64,000 nucleotides of DNA from Paenibacillus etheri (lineage in GTDB: Bacteria > Bacillota > Bacilli > Paenibacillales > Paenibacillaceae), in NCBI RefSeq assembly GCF_001012825.1, contig NZ_LCZJ02000012.1:1-64000 (forward strand). The letters run 5' to 3'. This document shows, in pieces, positions 15,849 to 24,941 of this stretch. A program made the position numbers and the translations under genes. The stretch's first letter is position 1; every line of letters starts with the position of its first letter. The notes under the pieces were generated by a model. That model ran no database searches, was not told the DNA's origin, and saw only the letters and a program-made list of their open reading frames with translations.

Positions 15849-16958
15849 ATTCATTTAACAGAAAAACTTAAAAGCCTTCCCCTAACTCCCGGCGTATATC
15901 TCATGAAGGATAGCCTCGGTCATATTATATATGTGGGTAAGGCGAAGCAGTTGAAACGGAGAGTTAAGTCCTATTTTCAAAACTCGAAGTCTCATTCCCC
16001 AAAGGTAAAACAGCTCGTTCGACATATTAAAGATTTGGATATCATCCTTACTGATACCGAATTTGAAGCTTTCATGCTAGAGTGCAAATTAATTAAAGAA
16101 ATAAAGCCCATGTACAATAGAAAAATGAAAAATCCGCAGGCCTATACGTATATCGTAATAGGAACGGATGATAAAATGCGTACATTAGATATAACCTATG
16201 ATCCTGCTGTCCAAAAAGGTAACCAGATTTGGGGTCCCTATACAAGTAGAAGTACCGTGGAAAGAGCCGTGCAAGGCATCAAGGAAAGCTCAAAAATCCT
16301 TTGCAGCAATCCAAGCTTCAAAAAATCTTTATGCCTAAACCATTCGCTTGGCTTATGCATAGGGATGTGTGCAGGCGGCGATGCTGCCGTTCAATATAAA
16401 TATAATACAATCATTGATAAAGTCATAGCCCTACTAAACGGAACGGATTCCAGCCTTCTTGTGGCGATGGAGCAACAGATGACTGAAGCTGCAGAACAAT
16501 TTGACTTCGAAACCGCCGCCAAATACAGGGATTATATCGGAGCCATCAGCTTCCTGAATCACAAAGAGAAGGTTATCGAATTCGCTGCAGAGAATCAGAA
16601 TATCGCGATCCTTGAGGCCATGGATGAACAGACACTTAAGCTGATATTGCTCAAAGGCAATCGCATCCTGGCGCATACTAAGCTCGAATACGCTCAACCC
16701 GATATTACCTACCTGCAATCCGTTATAACATCAGCGATTATGGATACTTTCTGCGGTGAACTTAACCAGGCCCCGGTAGCAATTACTCGCCATGAAATTG
16801 ACGAAGCACAAATTATATACAGCTATTTAAAAAGCAGCTCCTGCAGCTATATCATCGTTCAAGAGGATTGGCCTGCAGATAAAACTCATTCCCGTCTAGA
16901 CACTGCGGTGGACGAGCTGTTGCGTATCTTTTTAAATGCTGCTCCAGCCCATTCATAA
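15849..16958 (+). CDS. UvrC-like GIY-YIG nuclease family protein, AUU start
   Basis: A 369-residue protein with an N-terminal GIY-YIG nuclease domain and a UvrB-interacting-like segment (EQFDFETAAKYRDYIGAI, about residues 215-232). The domain motif spans LTPGVYLMKDSLGHIIYVGK. The first in-frame ATG (15903) would cut through this motif, leaving out GVY. Upstream the frame reads IHLTEKLKSLPLTPGVY, matching the expected start with ATT in place of ATG. GGAGG (15837-15841) lies seven bases before that ATT. It lacks the C-terminal UvrC nuclease and HhH domains, so it is not UvrC itself. Confidence 0.8.
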   Translation: MHLTEKLKSLPLTPGVYLMKDSLGHIIYVGKAKQLKRRVKSYFQNSKSHSPKVKQLVRHIKDLDIILTDTEFEAFMLECKLIKEIKPMYNRKMKNPQAYTYIVIGTDDKMRTLDITYDPAVQKGNQIWGPYTSRSTVERAVQGIKESSKILCSNPSFKKSLCLNHSLGLCIGMCAGGDAAVQYKYNTIIDKVIALLNGTDSSLLVAMEQQMTEAAEQFDFETAAKYRDYIGAISFLNHKEKVIEFAAENQNIAILEAMDEQTLKLILLKGNRILAHTKLEYAQPDITYLQSVITSAIMDTFCGELNQAPVAITRHEIDEAQIIYSYLKSSSCSYIIVQEDWPADKTHSRLDTAVDELLRIFLNAAPAHS

Positions 16959-17040
16959 ATTTTTAATTATAGGTATGGATCGTGACTACGACAAAGGCGG
17001 GCGCTATCGCTCCTGCAGTTCATTTTATATGTTAACGACT

Positions 17041-17065
17041 GCCTGCCTTTGCAGGCTTCGTTTTT
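17041..17065 (+). terminator. intrinsic terminator
   Basis: GCCTGC, loop CTTT, GCAGGC, then TTCGTTTTT. It lies about 80 bases after the GIY-YIG gene stop. Confidence 0.75.
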
Positions 17066-17187
17066 CGGTTTCGGTTCAACAATCTTTTATACCGTAGAGC
17101 AGGTCCATCACTCCTTAAACGACAAAAAAGGCTCCTTCAGCCCCATCTACGGAGCGGAAGAAACCTGCTTTGAAGCTTGCATATCTC

Positions 17188-18543
17188 TCAACTATATTTA
17201 CACAATCCTTCATCCAGAAGATTAACAGCAAAAGTTAATTGCTCTTCAGATACAATAAGCGGAGGATGCCAAGTGATGCAGTTCCCTCCTGCCAATTTAA
17301 AAGAAAGCCCATTCTCCAAGCAATAATACAGGACTCGCTCAGCTAATTCCTCATTCTTCTCTTTAGTCTCTCTGGACTTCACAAGTTCAATGGAGCTCAG
17401 TAGTCCAGCAATACGGACATCTCCTATACAAAGATGTTTAGCCGACAGAGCCTCAAACCTTCCTCTTACAAATTCAGACCTGCTGATACATTGTTCCTGC
17501 AGATTTAAGTCATCGATATAATCGATGGTGGCACAGATCGCCGCACTTCCTAACGCGGGTTTCTCATGGGTATAGTGACCCAAAGAAATATCCCCCGCAC
17601 AATCATATTGCGTTCTGGTAAGCACCGCAGCTTGCGGGATCACCCCTCCACCTAACCCTTTTCCGAGCACGAGGATATCCGGTTCGATTTCAAAATTCTG
17701 ATGGACATAGAACTTTCCGCTTCGCATCAGCGCTGTTGGAATCTCATCCAAAATCAGCAGAATCCCATATTCATCACATATTTTTCTTAATCTTGTGAAA
17801 TAGGATTTAGGCGGGATATGTGTATCCGTCGCCCGAATAGGCTCAAGTAAGATGGCCCCAATCTCACCCTCATACTGAATCATATACTCCAGATAGTCGA
17901 GGCAGAAAGTGGCCACTGCTTCATGGGAGTGACTTCCCAGCAGGTTGCGGTACCCGTTGAAAGGAATGGCTTTCAGCATCCCTGGCATTTGCGGGCCCAT
18001 ATCTTTTTTAAACACATATTCCCCGCCGACGGCGATCGCGTCCAGCCCTGCACCATGAAAGGACTCCCACATGGAGATGACCTTATGTTTCCCCGTCCAT
18101 TTGCGAGCAATTTTCAGGGCCAGACCTACGGCTGCACTCCCGGAAGGAGTGAATAATACTTTATAATCCTTCGAGGTCGTTTTGTTGATTAAGGCTTCCG
18201 CAGCTTTCACCGCAATATCTGCCGTAAATCTTCTTGGAATGAATGGTAGCTCTTCAAGCTGTTTTTTCACAGCTTCAGTTACGTAAGGATTCTTATAGCC
18301 AATCTGATGAATGCTATTTCCATGAAAATCAAGATATTTACGTCCATTCACATCTGTGATATAACATCCCTCAGCATCTACGATACTGTTCAAGCACGGT
18401 GTTGACATGGATTGTCGCATATATACACGCTCATCCGCTTCGATCCTATCGATACTCACAGCGCTTAACTGGGTCATCCACTCTGTCCGCAAGGGGCTAA
18501 AGTTGATGTCGCCTTCTCTTTTCAGCTCATGATTATCTCGCAT
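17188..18543 (-). CDS. pbfA: (R)-1-hydroxy-2-aminoethylphosphonate ammonia-lyase, PbfA-like
   Basis: A 451-residue class III aminotransferase-fold PLP protein. The PLP lysine is in LVLGKGLGGG (K295), with the aspartate in LLILDEIPT (D266) and the phosphate-binding TPSGSAAVG (about 132-140). As the last gene of a phnW-phnX operon it fits PbfA, a lyase that converts hydroxylated aminoethylphosphonate to phosphonoacetaldehyde, the PhnX substrate. The start overlaps phnX by 11 bases, implying translational coupling. A general aminotransferase is the alternative; context makes PbfA more likely. Confidence 0.75.
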   Translation of the reverse strand: MRDNHELKREGDINFSPLRTEWMTQLSAVSIDRIEADERVYMRQSMSTPCLNSIVDAEGCYITDVNGRKYLDFHGNSIHQIGYKNPYVTEAVKKQLEELPFIPRRFTADIAVKAAEALINKTTSKDYKVLFTPSGSAAVGLALKIARKWTGKHKVISMWESFHGAGLDAIAVGGEYVFKKDMGPQMPGMLKAIPFNGYRNLLGSHSHEAVATFCLDYLEYMIQYEGEIGAILLEPIRATDTHIPPKSYFTRLRKICDEYGILLILDEIPTALMRSGKFYVHQNFEIEPDILVLGKGLGGGVIPQAAVLTRTQYDCAGDISLGHYTHEKPALGSAAICATIDYIDDLNLQEQCISRSEFVRGRFEALSAKHLCIGDVRIAGLLSSIELVKSRETKEKNEELAERVLYYCLENGLSFKLAGGNCITWHPPLIVSEEQLTFAVNLLDEGLCKYS

Positions 18544-19348
18544 AAGGTCTGATTCCTTGAGAAATCAGGACATTTATTCGCCCAATCAGCTGAGGTAGCT
18601 CACTCATCGATTGAATCGTAAAGTCTGCGCCGTTTTGTATAAAAGAGGTCTGTGTCGCAGAGATCACCGTTTCCTTCTCCACGTCTGAAAGTGCATTAAA
18701 CTCCTCCTGGCTTAATCCCATTTCAGAGCTTCCAATGATTACACCTACGGACCAGACGCCTGCATTAACACCTTCTTGAATGTCTGAAATCGTATCGCCT
18801 ACCTTAACAACCTTCCATGCTGCCGATAACTTTAAAGCTTCCATATTATGATAAATCATATAGGGGTAAGGTCTTCCCAGCGAATGTGTTCCATCTGGCG
18901 TGATTACGTAATCCGGTTGATAACCCTTCCCAGCGGCATTCGGAATTACAACATCCATCATGGACTCTGTATATCCAGTGGTTGAACCAATCTTTAGTCC
19001 TTGACTTCTGAGCACTTGGACGGTCTCAATAACCTGCGGAATCGGATCAGTATATTCGGATAAGGATGCCATCAGGGCCGGTTCGAATTCAGCATACAGG
19101 TTCTCTACATCCTGTTCAGTAAAAGCTCTGCCATACTTTTCTTCCCACAAGGCACCTACTCTTGGCATGGATAACATCGCACGGATATGGTCTATTTTCA
19201 GCATCCCCATAGGGGCTCTTGCTTCCTGCATCGTAACTTCAATCCCAGCTTCCCGAAAAATATCAAGGAACACATTCACCGGTGCAAAGCAGCCAAAATC
19301 AACCGCTGTTCCTGCCCAATCCAGAATTACGCCTTCAACTTGATTCAT
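18533..19348 (-). CDS. phnX: phosphonoacetaldehyde hydrolase (phosphonatase)
   Basis: A 271-residue HAD-superfamily enzyme that splits phosphonoacetaldehyde into acetaldehyde and phosphate. The nucleophile is D10 in VILDWAGTAVDFG, the Schiff-base lysine is K51 in MGMLKIDHI, and later HAD motifs are GSTTGYTESMM and VKVGDTISDIQEG. The usual AGTTVD is AGTAVD here, a mild change. The start overlaps the phnW stop by four bases (ATGA), with GGGAGGAA upstream. It is cytoplasmic and forms a pathway with PhnW and the PbfA-like enzyme. Confidence 0.95.
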   Translation of the reverse strand: MNQVEGVILDWAGTAVDFGCFAPVNVFLDIFREAGIEVTMQEARAPMGMLKIDHIRAMLSMPRVGALWEEKYGRAFTEQDVENLYAEFEPALMASLSEYTDPIPQVIETVQVLRSQGLKIGSTTGYTESMMDVVIPNAAGKGYQPDYVITPDGTHSLGRPYPYMIYHNMEALKLSAAWKVVKVGDTISDIQEGVNAGVWSVGVIIGSSEMGLSQEEFNALSDVEKETVISATQTSFIQNGADFTIQSMSELPQLIGRINVLISQGIRPYAR

Positions 19349-20439
19349 TGTGTCATTCCTCCCATGTATGCTTCGATAATATTACATAAGTTCTGAATGT
19401 CTTCTTCGTATATCTCACCAATATTTCCAATCCGGAAGGTGTCATGCTCCGTTAATTTGCCTGGGTAGAGGACGTATCCTTTTTCTTTCACATATTCATA
19501 GAAATCTTCAAAGCTGAATGTCTCATTTGGAAAAAGAAAGGTGGTTATTATTGGAGATTGCTTATCGTCTGTGATATACGGCTCTATTCCTATTCTCGCA
19601 AGTCTTTCTCTCAGTACGCGGTTATTATTCTGGTATCTTGCTGCCCTTGCAGGAATGCCGCCTTCTTCGATTAGTTCTTCAATCGCTCTCGAAAATGCAG
19701 CCACTACATGGGTTGGTGACGTATAGCGCCATTTCCCATCCGCGTCCATCGCCTTCCATTGATCATATAAATCAAGCGATAGACTACGTGCATTCCCTTT
19801 ACATGCCAACAGCTTCTCCAGCTTCGCAATGACAAATCCAAACCCCGGAACACCCTGAATACATTTATTAGCGCTGCTGATTAAATAGTCAATTCCAAGC
19901 CCAGGGACATCCATCTCTATTCCGCCGAAGCTGCTCATCGCGTCGATAATTAATGCTTTATCGTAGGCTTTTGCCAGTTGTGAGATCATCTCAAGCGGAT
20001 TAAGAATCCCCGTCGTCGTCTCGCAATGCACCATCGCAATATGGGTAATGGCTGGGTCCTCTTCGAGAATCCCTCTAATCTCTGCTTCTTGTGGGAATTC
20101 ATTATATGGAGCACTATGCGCACGATAATGAAGTCCGATATACTCAGCCATTTGCACGATACGTTCACCGTAGGCACCATTTGTAATAATCAGAAGCTTA
20201 TCATCCGCTGAAATCGCCGTAGTTAACACGGATTCCACTGCAAACGTACCGCTGCCTTGCATAAGAACAGTCGTGTACTCTTGGTTCGTTGCACCCGCTA
20301 AATCCAGTAAGCTTGATCTAATCTGTTGCGTAATGTTCTTATAGTCTTGGTCCCAAGTACAACGGTCAAAGAGCATTTGCTCTTTGACCGTGTTAGTAGT
20401 TGTCAATGGACCTGGTGTCAGCAGTTTATAGTTGTTCAT
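19345..20439 (-). CDS. phnW: 2-aminoethylphosphonate:pyruvate transaminase
   Basis: A 364-residue class V aminotransferase-fold enzyme that moves the amino group of 2-aminoethylphosphonate to pyruvate, giving phosphonoacetaldehyde and alanine. It opens with the family signature NYKLLTPGPLTTT and contains FDRCTWDQDY. The PLP lysine is K192 in ISSANKCIQGVPGFGF, and the cofactor aspartate lies in LIIDAMSSFGG. GAAGGAG precedes the ATG. It follows the substrate-binding protein gene by 25 bases in the same operon. Confidence 0.95.
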   Translation of the reverse strand: MNNYKLLTPGPLTTTNTVKEQMLFDRCTWDQDYKNITQQIRSSLLDLAGATNQEYTTVLMQGSGTFAVESVLTTAISADDKLLIITNGAYGERIVQMAEYIGLHYRAHSAPYNEFPQEAEIRGILEEDPAITHIAMVHCETTTGILNPLEMISQLAKAYDKALIIDAMSSFGGIEMDVPGLGIDYLISSANKCIQGVPGFGFVIAKLEKLLACKGNARSLSLDLYDQWKAMDADGKWRYTSPTHVVAAFSRAIEELIEEGGIPARAARYQNNNRVLRERLARIGIEPYITDDKQSPIITTFLFPNETFSFEDFYEYVKEKGYVLYPGKLTEHDTFRIGNIGEIYEEDIQNLCNIIEAYMGGMTQ

Positions 20440-20464
20440 GGCCCTACACTCCTTCTAATCTTTT

Positions 20465-21475
20465 TTATTTCGCATCTTTAAAGAATTGTTGATGTTGTTC
20501 CAGCAATTCCACAGTCAACGGCTTAGCAAAATTCATACTGTGTGCAGGTTTATGGATATCACTAACTGTTTCATCTTTATAGAGAGCCACTGGGTAATTT
20601 GTAATTAAGTCTTTTCTAGCATCTTTAATAATCGTCTCTGCCATTTTCATTGCCAGCTCTGTTGTTGCATCGTCTTTTTTCACCACAGCTACAGATTCTG
20701 TAAGCGAGAAGTTACCTTCTGTCGGATCTACATAGTCAATCGGTGCGCCTTCTTCTTTAGCCAATACTGCTTGATGACGAAGTCCAAAGCCTGCAGCTAC
20801 TTCTCCTGCTTTCACCTTTTTAATCGGACCGGAACCGGAGCTCTCTAAATGTGGGCCTACATTAGCAACCAAATCATGCAGAACTGTTTTACCTTCCTCA
20901 TCCCCATATTGCGAAATAATCGCCTGCACCAACAACCAGGCTGTCGAGGAGTCCATAATATTCGGAACGGATACCAAGCCTTTGAATTCTGGTTTCGTCA
21001 AATCTTTAATCGTGGTTGGCATCGTCAAGCCTTTATCTTTAAGCACCGCTGTGTTTACAAAAATAGCACCGGTATTCGCCAAGATCGGCGTATAGTAGGC
21101 TGGATAGGAATCTAGCGCGTTAGCCGTGAACGATAGATCTTTAAACATGTTGTGTTTCTCTTGCGCACTTTCTACAAAATAAGAGCTCATCGTGATCAGG
21201 TTAGCCTCTATTTTGTCTCCCTCTGCCATCAGCTTTCCACCCAGCTCAGAAGTACCCAACGATTGAAAGAGATATTGCCCTTCGTACCCCGCACCTTTTA
21301 GCGCAGTCTCCATAGAGGCTACAGCTTCTTCATCCGCATTGGTCAAAATCACTACTTTACTCGCTTCACCAGCTGTTTTGTTACCACAACCTGCTAATGT
21401 AAACACCAAACTCAAAGCTACAATAGATAACATAATACCCTTGATTCCCTTGATTCCCTTAATTCTCTTAGACAT
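20465..21475 (-). CDS. phnS: ABC transporter substrate-binding lipoprotein, 2-aminoethylphosphonate type
   Basis: A 336-residue lipoprotein of the iron/AEP-type substrate-binding class. The signal peptide ends in the lipobox LAGC (C at about 30), and the mature part starts with VVILTNADEEAVASME, followed by a two-lobe fold (LVSVPNIMDSSTAWLLV, AAGFGLRHQAVLAKEEGAPI). Three repeats of IKG lie in the n-region. It should deliver aminoethylphosphonate to the permease encoded upstream. GGGAG precedes the ATG. The phnS symbol is assigned by operon context. Confidence 0.8.
   Translation of the reverse strand: MSKRIKGIKGIKGIMLSIVALSLVFTLAGCGNKTAGEASKVVILTNADEEAVASMETALKGAGYEGQYLFQSLGTSELGGKLMAEGDKIEANLITMSSYFVESAQEKHNMFKDLSFTANALDSYPAYYTPILANTGAIFVNTAVLKDKGLTMPTTIKDLTKPEFKGLVSVPNIMDSSTAWLLVQAIISQYGDEEGKTVLHDLVANVGPHLESSGSGPIKKVKAGEVAAGFGLRHQAVLAKEEGAPIDYVDPTEGNFSLTESVAVVKKDDATTELAMKMAETIIKDARKDLITNYPVALYKDETVSDIHKPAHSMNFAKPLTVELLEQHQQFFKDAK
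21438..21466 (-). repeat. tandem 9-bp repeat in phnS signal peptide
   Basis: Three copies of an ATCAAGGGA-like 9-mer (ATT/ATC AAG GGA/GGT) encode IKGIKGIKG in the positively charged n-region. Gain or loss of a unit keeps the frame and alters signal peptide charge and length. Confidence 0.7.
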
Positions 21476-21521
21476 AATTTCTCCCTCACTTTAACTAGTT
21501 TAGTTATATTAAAATCGTTAA

Positions 21522-23141
21522 TTAACGAGAGTTTGACTGCCGTTTCTGGAGATAGTCACCTAGGAGCTTAATAACAAGGTTGGTGCAAAAGATCAGGATG
21601 GATAGGACAAACACCTCATTAAATTTGGCGAAATGCTGCAGCTCTTTTATTTTGCTGGCCACTACCGAGGTTTGGGCCGTTACTAGAAAGATAATTCCGC
21701 TAATCGTCACCATCGCATTGATAAAATAGTAGCTGACCATCTCGATCACTGTGGATGCAGAGTTCGGCAGAATGACCCGGCGGATCGTCTGCAGCCAGCT
21801 GTCACCTAATAATTCAGCAGTGGTTTCCCACGATGGATTCATTTTCGCCAAAGAGTTCTTGGCCATCAAATAAGGAGTCGTAAAGTAATGAACAAGGGTG
21901 CAGAGCACAAGAATCGTAAAGGTTCCTTTGAGGCTGCTGTTATTGAACAGAAGTAAATACGACAGACCAAGGACCATACCCGGTACCGTGTTCGTCACCA
22001 TCGATAGGATGTCAAAAGTCGCTTTCCCTTTTATAGGCGTTCGCACATTGATGATAGCCGCAGCATAAGCCACGATCGTACCTACGATTGCCGTCAACCC
22101 TGCTACGAGCAAGGAATTTTTATATACATTGATTAAATCGCTTGATTGAAAAACATCCACAAAATGCTTGAACGTAAACGTTAGATCATAAGGATAGCCC
22201 TTCATCAGTGGGGCAACGAACATGACAGCAAACACAGCCAGTAGCCCGATTAGAATCACGGATGAGATCAATCCAAGAACCGAATCTCTGCCTTTATTCC
22301 GGATCATCTCGATTTCAGTCACCTTGTCATAATGGAAATTGAACTTTTCGAGATACGTTAACAGCACAACCCCAAACGCCGCCGGAATTAACATCAGTAC
22401 TGCAATAACTGCCCCATTGTTGAAATCCGGTATAGCCCCAAGCATGACCTGATACAGCTGAGTAGCAACCACGTTATACGTCCCCCCCACCGATGCAGGA
22501 ATCCCAAAATCCGTGAAGCTTAGGATAAATGAAAGAACAAACGCCCCTCCCAAAGTACCCCACAAAGGCCGAACGATCGTGTTCATGAAGCTTCGCAGCG
22601 TCCCATCCCCCATAAGCTTGGATACGACGATGAACTTTTTATCAATGTACTTGAACGAATTATGAATCAGCAGGAAAGCCGAAGGTAAGGTGTAAATTAC
22701 ATAGCCTATCAACAGACCATTAAATCCATAAATCTCGAATAAATTCCTTCCGAAAATTTTAGTAATCAGCCCCTGGTTGCCGAAAGAGTACATTATCGCA
22801 AACCCGTAAGTAATCGTAGGCAGCAGCATGGGAATCAGAATTCCAGTTCTAATGATGCTTTTTAACGGGCGATAGATTCTTGTACAGTGGATAGAATAGG
22901 CTAGGATAAAAGCTAGAACCGTCGTGATGAGTGCCGTAACACCGGAGACCTTCATACTATTTCCGATGGACTCGCGAATCTCTTGATCTGCCAGAATGGT
23001 GAGATAATTGGATACCGAATAACCTTGGCCCGTATCAAATGAGCGGATGAATAACACCGCCAACGGCAAAATCAGGAAAACGATAAATAACAATACGATT
23101 GGGATAAAAATGATCCGCATTTCCGGTTTAGCTTTAGGCAT
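21522..23141 (-). CDS. ABC transporter permease, fused two-domain type
   Basis: A 539-residue membrane protein with two tandem permease domains (about 12 helices), as in the FbpB-like and AEP transporters. Each half ends with an EAA-like loop; the second is seen as TTAELLGDSWLQTIRRVILPNS (about residues 435-455, described without the flanks). The ATG at 23141 has GGTGA five bases before it and overlaps the ATPase gene end by eight bases. A single gene replaces two permease subunits. With the ATPase and PhnS it forms a complete importer for aminoethylphosphonate. Confidence 0.85.
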   Translation of the reverse strand: MPKAKPEMRIIFIPIVLLFIVFLILPLAVLFIRSFDTGQGYSVSNYLTILADQEIRESIGNSMKVSGVTALITTVLAFILAYSIHCTRIYRPLKSIIRTGILIPMLLPTITYGFAIMYSFGNQGLITKIFGRNLFEIYGFNGLLIGYVIYTLPSAFLLIHNSFKYIDKKFIVVSKLMGDGTLRSFMNTIVRPLWGTLGGAFVLSFILSFTDFGIPASVGGTYNVVATQLYQVMLGAIPDFNNGAVIAVLMLIPAAFGVVLLTYLEKFNFHYDKVTEIEMIRNKGRDSVLGLISSVILIGLLAVFAVMFVAPLMKGYPYDLTFTFKHFVDVFQSSDLINVYKNSLLVAGLTAIVGTIVAYAAAIINVRTPIKGKATFDILSMVTNTVPGMVLGLSYLLLFNNSSLKGTFTILVLCTLVHYFTTPYLMAKNSLAKMNPSWETTAELLGDSWLQTIRRVILPNSASTVIEMVSYYFINAMVTISGIIFLVTAQTSVVASKIKELQHFAKFNEVFVLSILIFCTNLVIKLLGDYLQKRQSNSR

Positions 23142-23886
23142 AATGTTCACCGAACAGGTTATAGATATTATCCCGTTTCACTTGCAGTTGCCCTAGAATA
23201 AATTCTTTTACAAAATCATTGCTAGGTTGTTGAATGATCTCTTGCGGCGTTCCGAATTGGGCAATATGACCTTGATTAATGATGAGAATTTTATCCGACA
23301 GGGTTAACGCCTCTTCAGGGTCATGGGTGACGATAATCGTCGTAAGTTTATATTCTCTGGCGATGGATTTGATCCGAGCTTTAATGGACTCCTTGATGAT
23401 TCCATCCAGTGCGCTTAGAGGTTCATCGAGCAGTAATAATTTGGGCTTCATTACGAGCGTTCTTGCCAAAGCCACTCTTTGCTTCTGCCCACCCGATAGA
23501 GCGCCGATCTTCTTCGTTAAATGCGGCTTTAATTCCAGAAACTCGATATACTCCTGAATCTCATGCTCCGACGTTAATCCTTTTTTATTTTTTAATCCAT
23601 AAACGATATTCTCGTAAGCATTTAAGTTAGGGAACAACGCATAATCTTGGAACACTATATTAAATCCGCGTTTCTTCATCGGTACATTACTCAAATCTTG
23701 ATCGTTAAAAATGATTTTTCCTTGCTCCATTTTTGCCAGTCCCAAGATGATGTTTAGCAAGGTGGTTTTGCCACTCCCGCTGGGACCGAGTAAGGAGACA
23801 ATTTCCCCTGCTTGGATACTTAAGCTAATATCCTCTAGAACAACCTTGTTATCGTAATGCTTGCTTATGTTTTGTAATTTAAGCAA
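23134..23886 (-). CDS. ABC transporter ATPase, phosphonate/spermidine/iron type
   Basis: A 250-residue ATPase that powers the importer. Walker A is GPSGSGKT (34-41), the Q loop lies in IVFQDYALFPN, the signature is LSGGQKQR (130-137) and Walker B is LLLLDEP (150-156), followed by the H loop TIIVTHDPEE. It ends soon after the core, without the long TOBE domain of spermidine or sugar ATPases. The TTG at 23886 is chosen because AGGAGGTG lies six bases upstream; GTG at 23895 would overlap it. It is first in the operon. Confidence 0.85.
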   Translation of the reverse strand: MLKLQNISKHYDNKVVLEDISLSIQAGEIVSLLGPSGSGKTTLLNIILGLAKMEQGKIIFNDQDLSNVPMKKRGFNIVFQDYALFPNLNAYENIVYGLKNKKGLTSEHEIQEYIEFLELKPHLTKKIGALSGGQKQRVALARTLVMKPKLLLLDEPLSALDGIIKESIKARIKSIAREYKLTTIIVTHDPEEALTLSDKILIINQGHIAQFGTPQEIIQQPSNDFVKEFILGQLQVKRDNIYNLFGEHYA

Positions 23887-23948
23887 AGGTTCCACCTCCT
23901 CAAGTACAACCTTAGTATAAAAAGGTTTTGTTTTTGAGGATAAACAGT

Positions 23949-23981
23949 TACGTAAAATGTATGTAAACTTTAAGTAAGTTG
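23949..23981. promoter_or_regulatory. three 11-bp direct repeats, candidate DeoR operator
   Basis: TACGTAAAATG, TATGTAAACTT and TAAGTAAGTTG follow each other without gap, sharing TANGTAA in each unit. They lie in the divergent region between the phosphonate operon and its DeoR regulator. DeoR-type regulators often bind phased direct repeats, so this is the best operator candidate here. Confidence 0.5.
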
Positions 23982-24095
23982 TGACTATATTATAATCATA
24001 TCATGACTAACTTACAAAGGTATTGTTGCTACCCTATACTAATCCCTTTATACTTCAACTATCGAAAGCGATATAAACTTTGAATGGGTGATTAC

Positions 24096-24857
24096 ATGTT
24101 TCCACTGGAAAGACAAAAGAAAATCATAGAAATCTTAATGTTGAAAAAGGTTCAGAAGCTGCCGGAGCTAGCAGAAGAGCTTAATATTTCTATCGATACC
24201 CTTCGCAGAGATATTAACCTGCTGGACAAGCAAGGGAAGATCAAGAAGATTTATGGTGGAATTAAACTGGTGGAATCGGAGTTTGCTGAATCTCCAATGG
24301 ATGCGCGAATGGTCGGTCACTTAGAGGAAAAGAAAATGATCGCCCAAAAGTGCAGCGAATATATCAACGATGGGGATTGCATCTATCTGGACAGCGGCTC
24401 CACCACCTATCAAATTGCTAAATATATCAAGAATAAAAAGAATCTCACAGTAATTACGAACTCCATTCCTGTGGTCAACGAGCTGATGAACAGTGCGGTT
24501 GAGCTTATTATCATTGGCGGAAAGGTCCGACTAAATGAGCAGTCTGTCATTGCATATGATTATTTATTTAATTTCAGTGAATTAAATATCCTTAAGGCTT
24601 TTATTTGCGCAAGCGGTATTACCCTTGAGAAAGGCATCTCCGACTATAACCTGGAAGAGGCCCAAACTCGCAAAAAAATTATCGATCTCTCCAAAGAAGT
24701 TTATGTTGCCGCAGACCATACTAAATTCGGAAAAGATGTGACCATCGGCATCGCCTCACTCGATAAAATCGGGTACATTATTACCGACCGTAATATAGAT
24801 CGTAGCTTCCTTCAGAAATTTAAAACAAAACGTACGAGCTTAATTATTGCGGAATAA
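24096..24857 (+). CDS. DeoR/GlpR-family transcriptional regulator
   Basis: A 253-residue regulator. The N-terminal HTH reads LPELAEELNISIDTLRRDIN followed by KQGKIKKIYGGIKL, as in DeoR proteins. The C-terminal sensor domain has the phosphosugar-binding-like motif YLDSGSTTYQIAKYI and VITNSIPVVNEL, and ends VYVAADHTKFGKD. The ATG at 24096 gives the usual start MFPLERQKKI and has GGGTGA upstream; the ATG at 24084 adds three residues. It is divergent from the phosphonate operon and probably controls it, with a phosphorylated intermediate as possible ligand. Confidence 0.85.
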   Translation: MFPLERQKKIIEILMLKKVQKLPELAEELNISIDTLRRDINLLDKQGKIKKIYGGIKLVESEFAESPMDARMVGHLEEKKMIAQKCSEYINDGDCIYLDSGSTTYQIAKYIKNKKNLTVITNSIPVVNELMNSAVELIIIGGKVRLNEQSVIAYDYLFNFSELNILKAFICASGITLEKGISDYNLEEAQTRKKIIDLSKEVYVAADHTKFGKDVTIGIASLDKIGYIITDRNIDRSFLQKFKTKRTSLIIAE

Positions 24858-24900
24858 AGTGGAATAAAAGCTTCGTCATTCTAACAATCACAAAACGTAA

Positions 24901-24941
24901 GCAAAGAACGCTTCTCCCGATATTTGAGAAGCGTTCTTTGC
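24901..24941. terminator. perfect 16-bp hairpin after the DeoR gene
   Basis: GCAAAGAACGCTTCTC and its exact complement flank a nine-base loop. It would terminate the DeoR transcript, although the T run is short. The remaining 266 bases up to the chemoreceptor gene show no gene that I can support. Confidence 0.7.
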
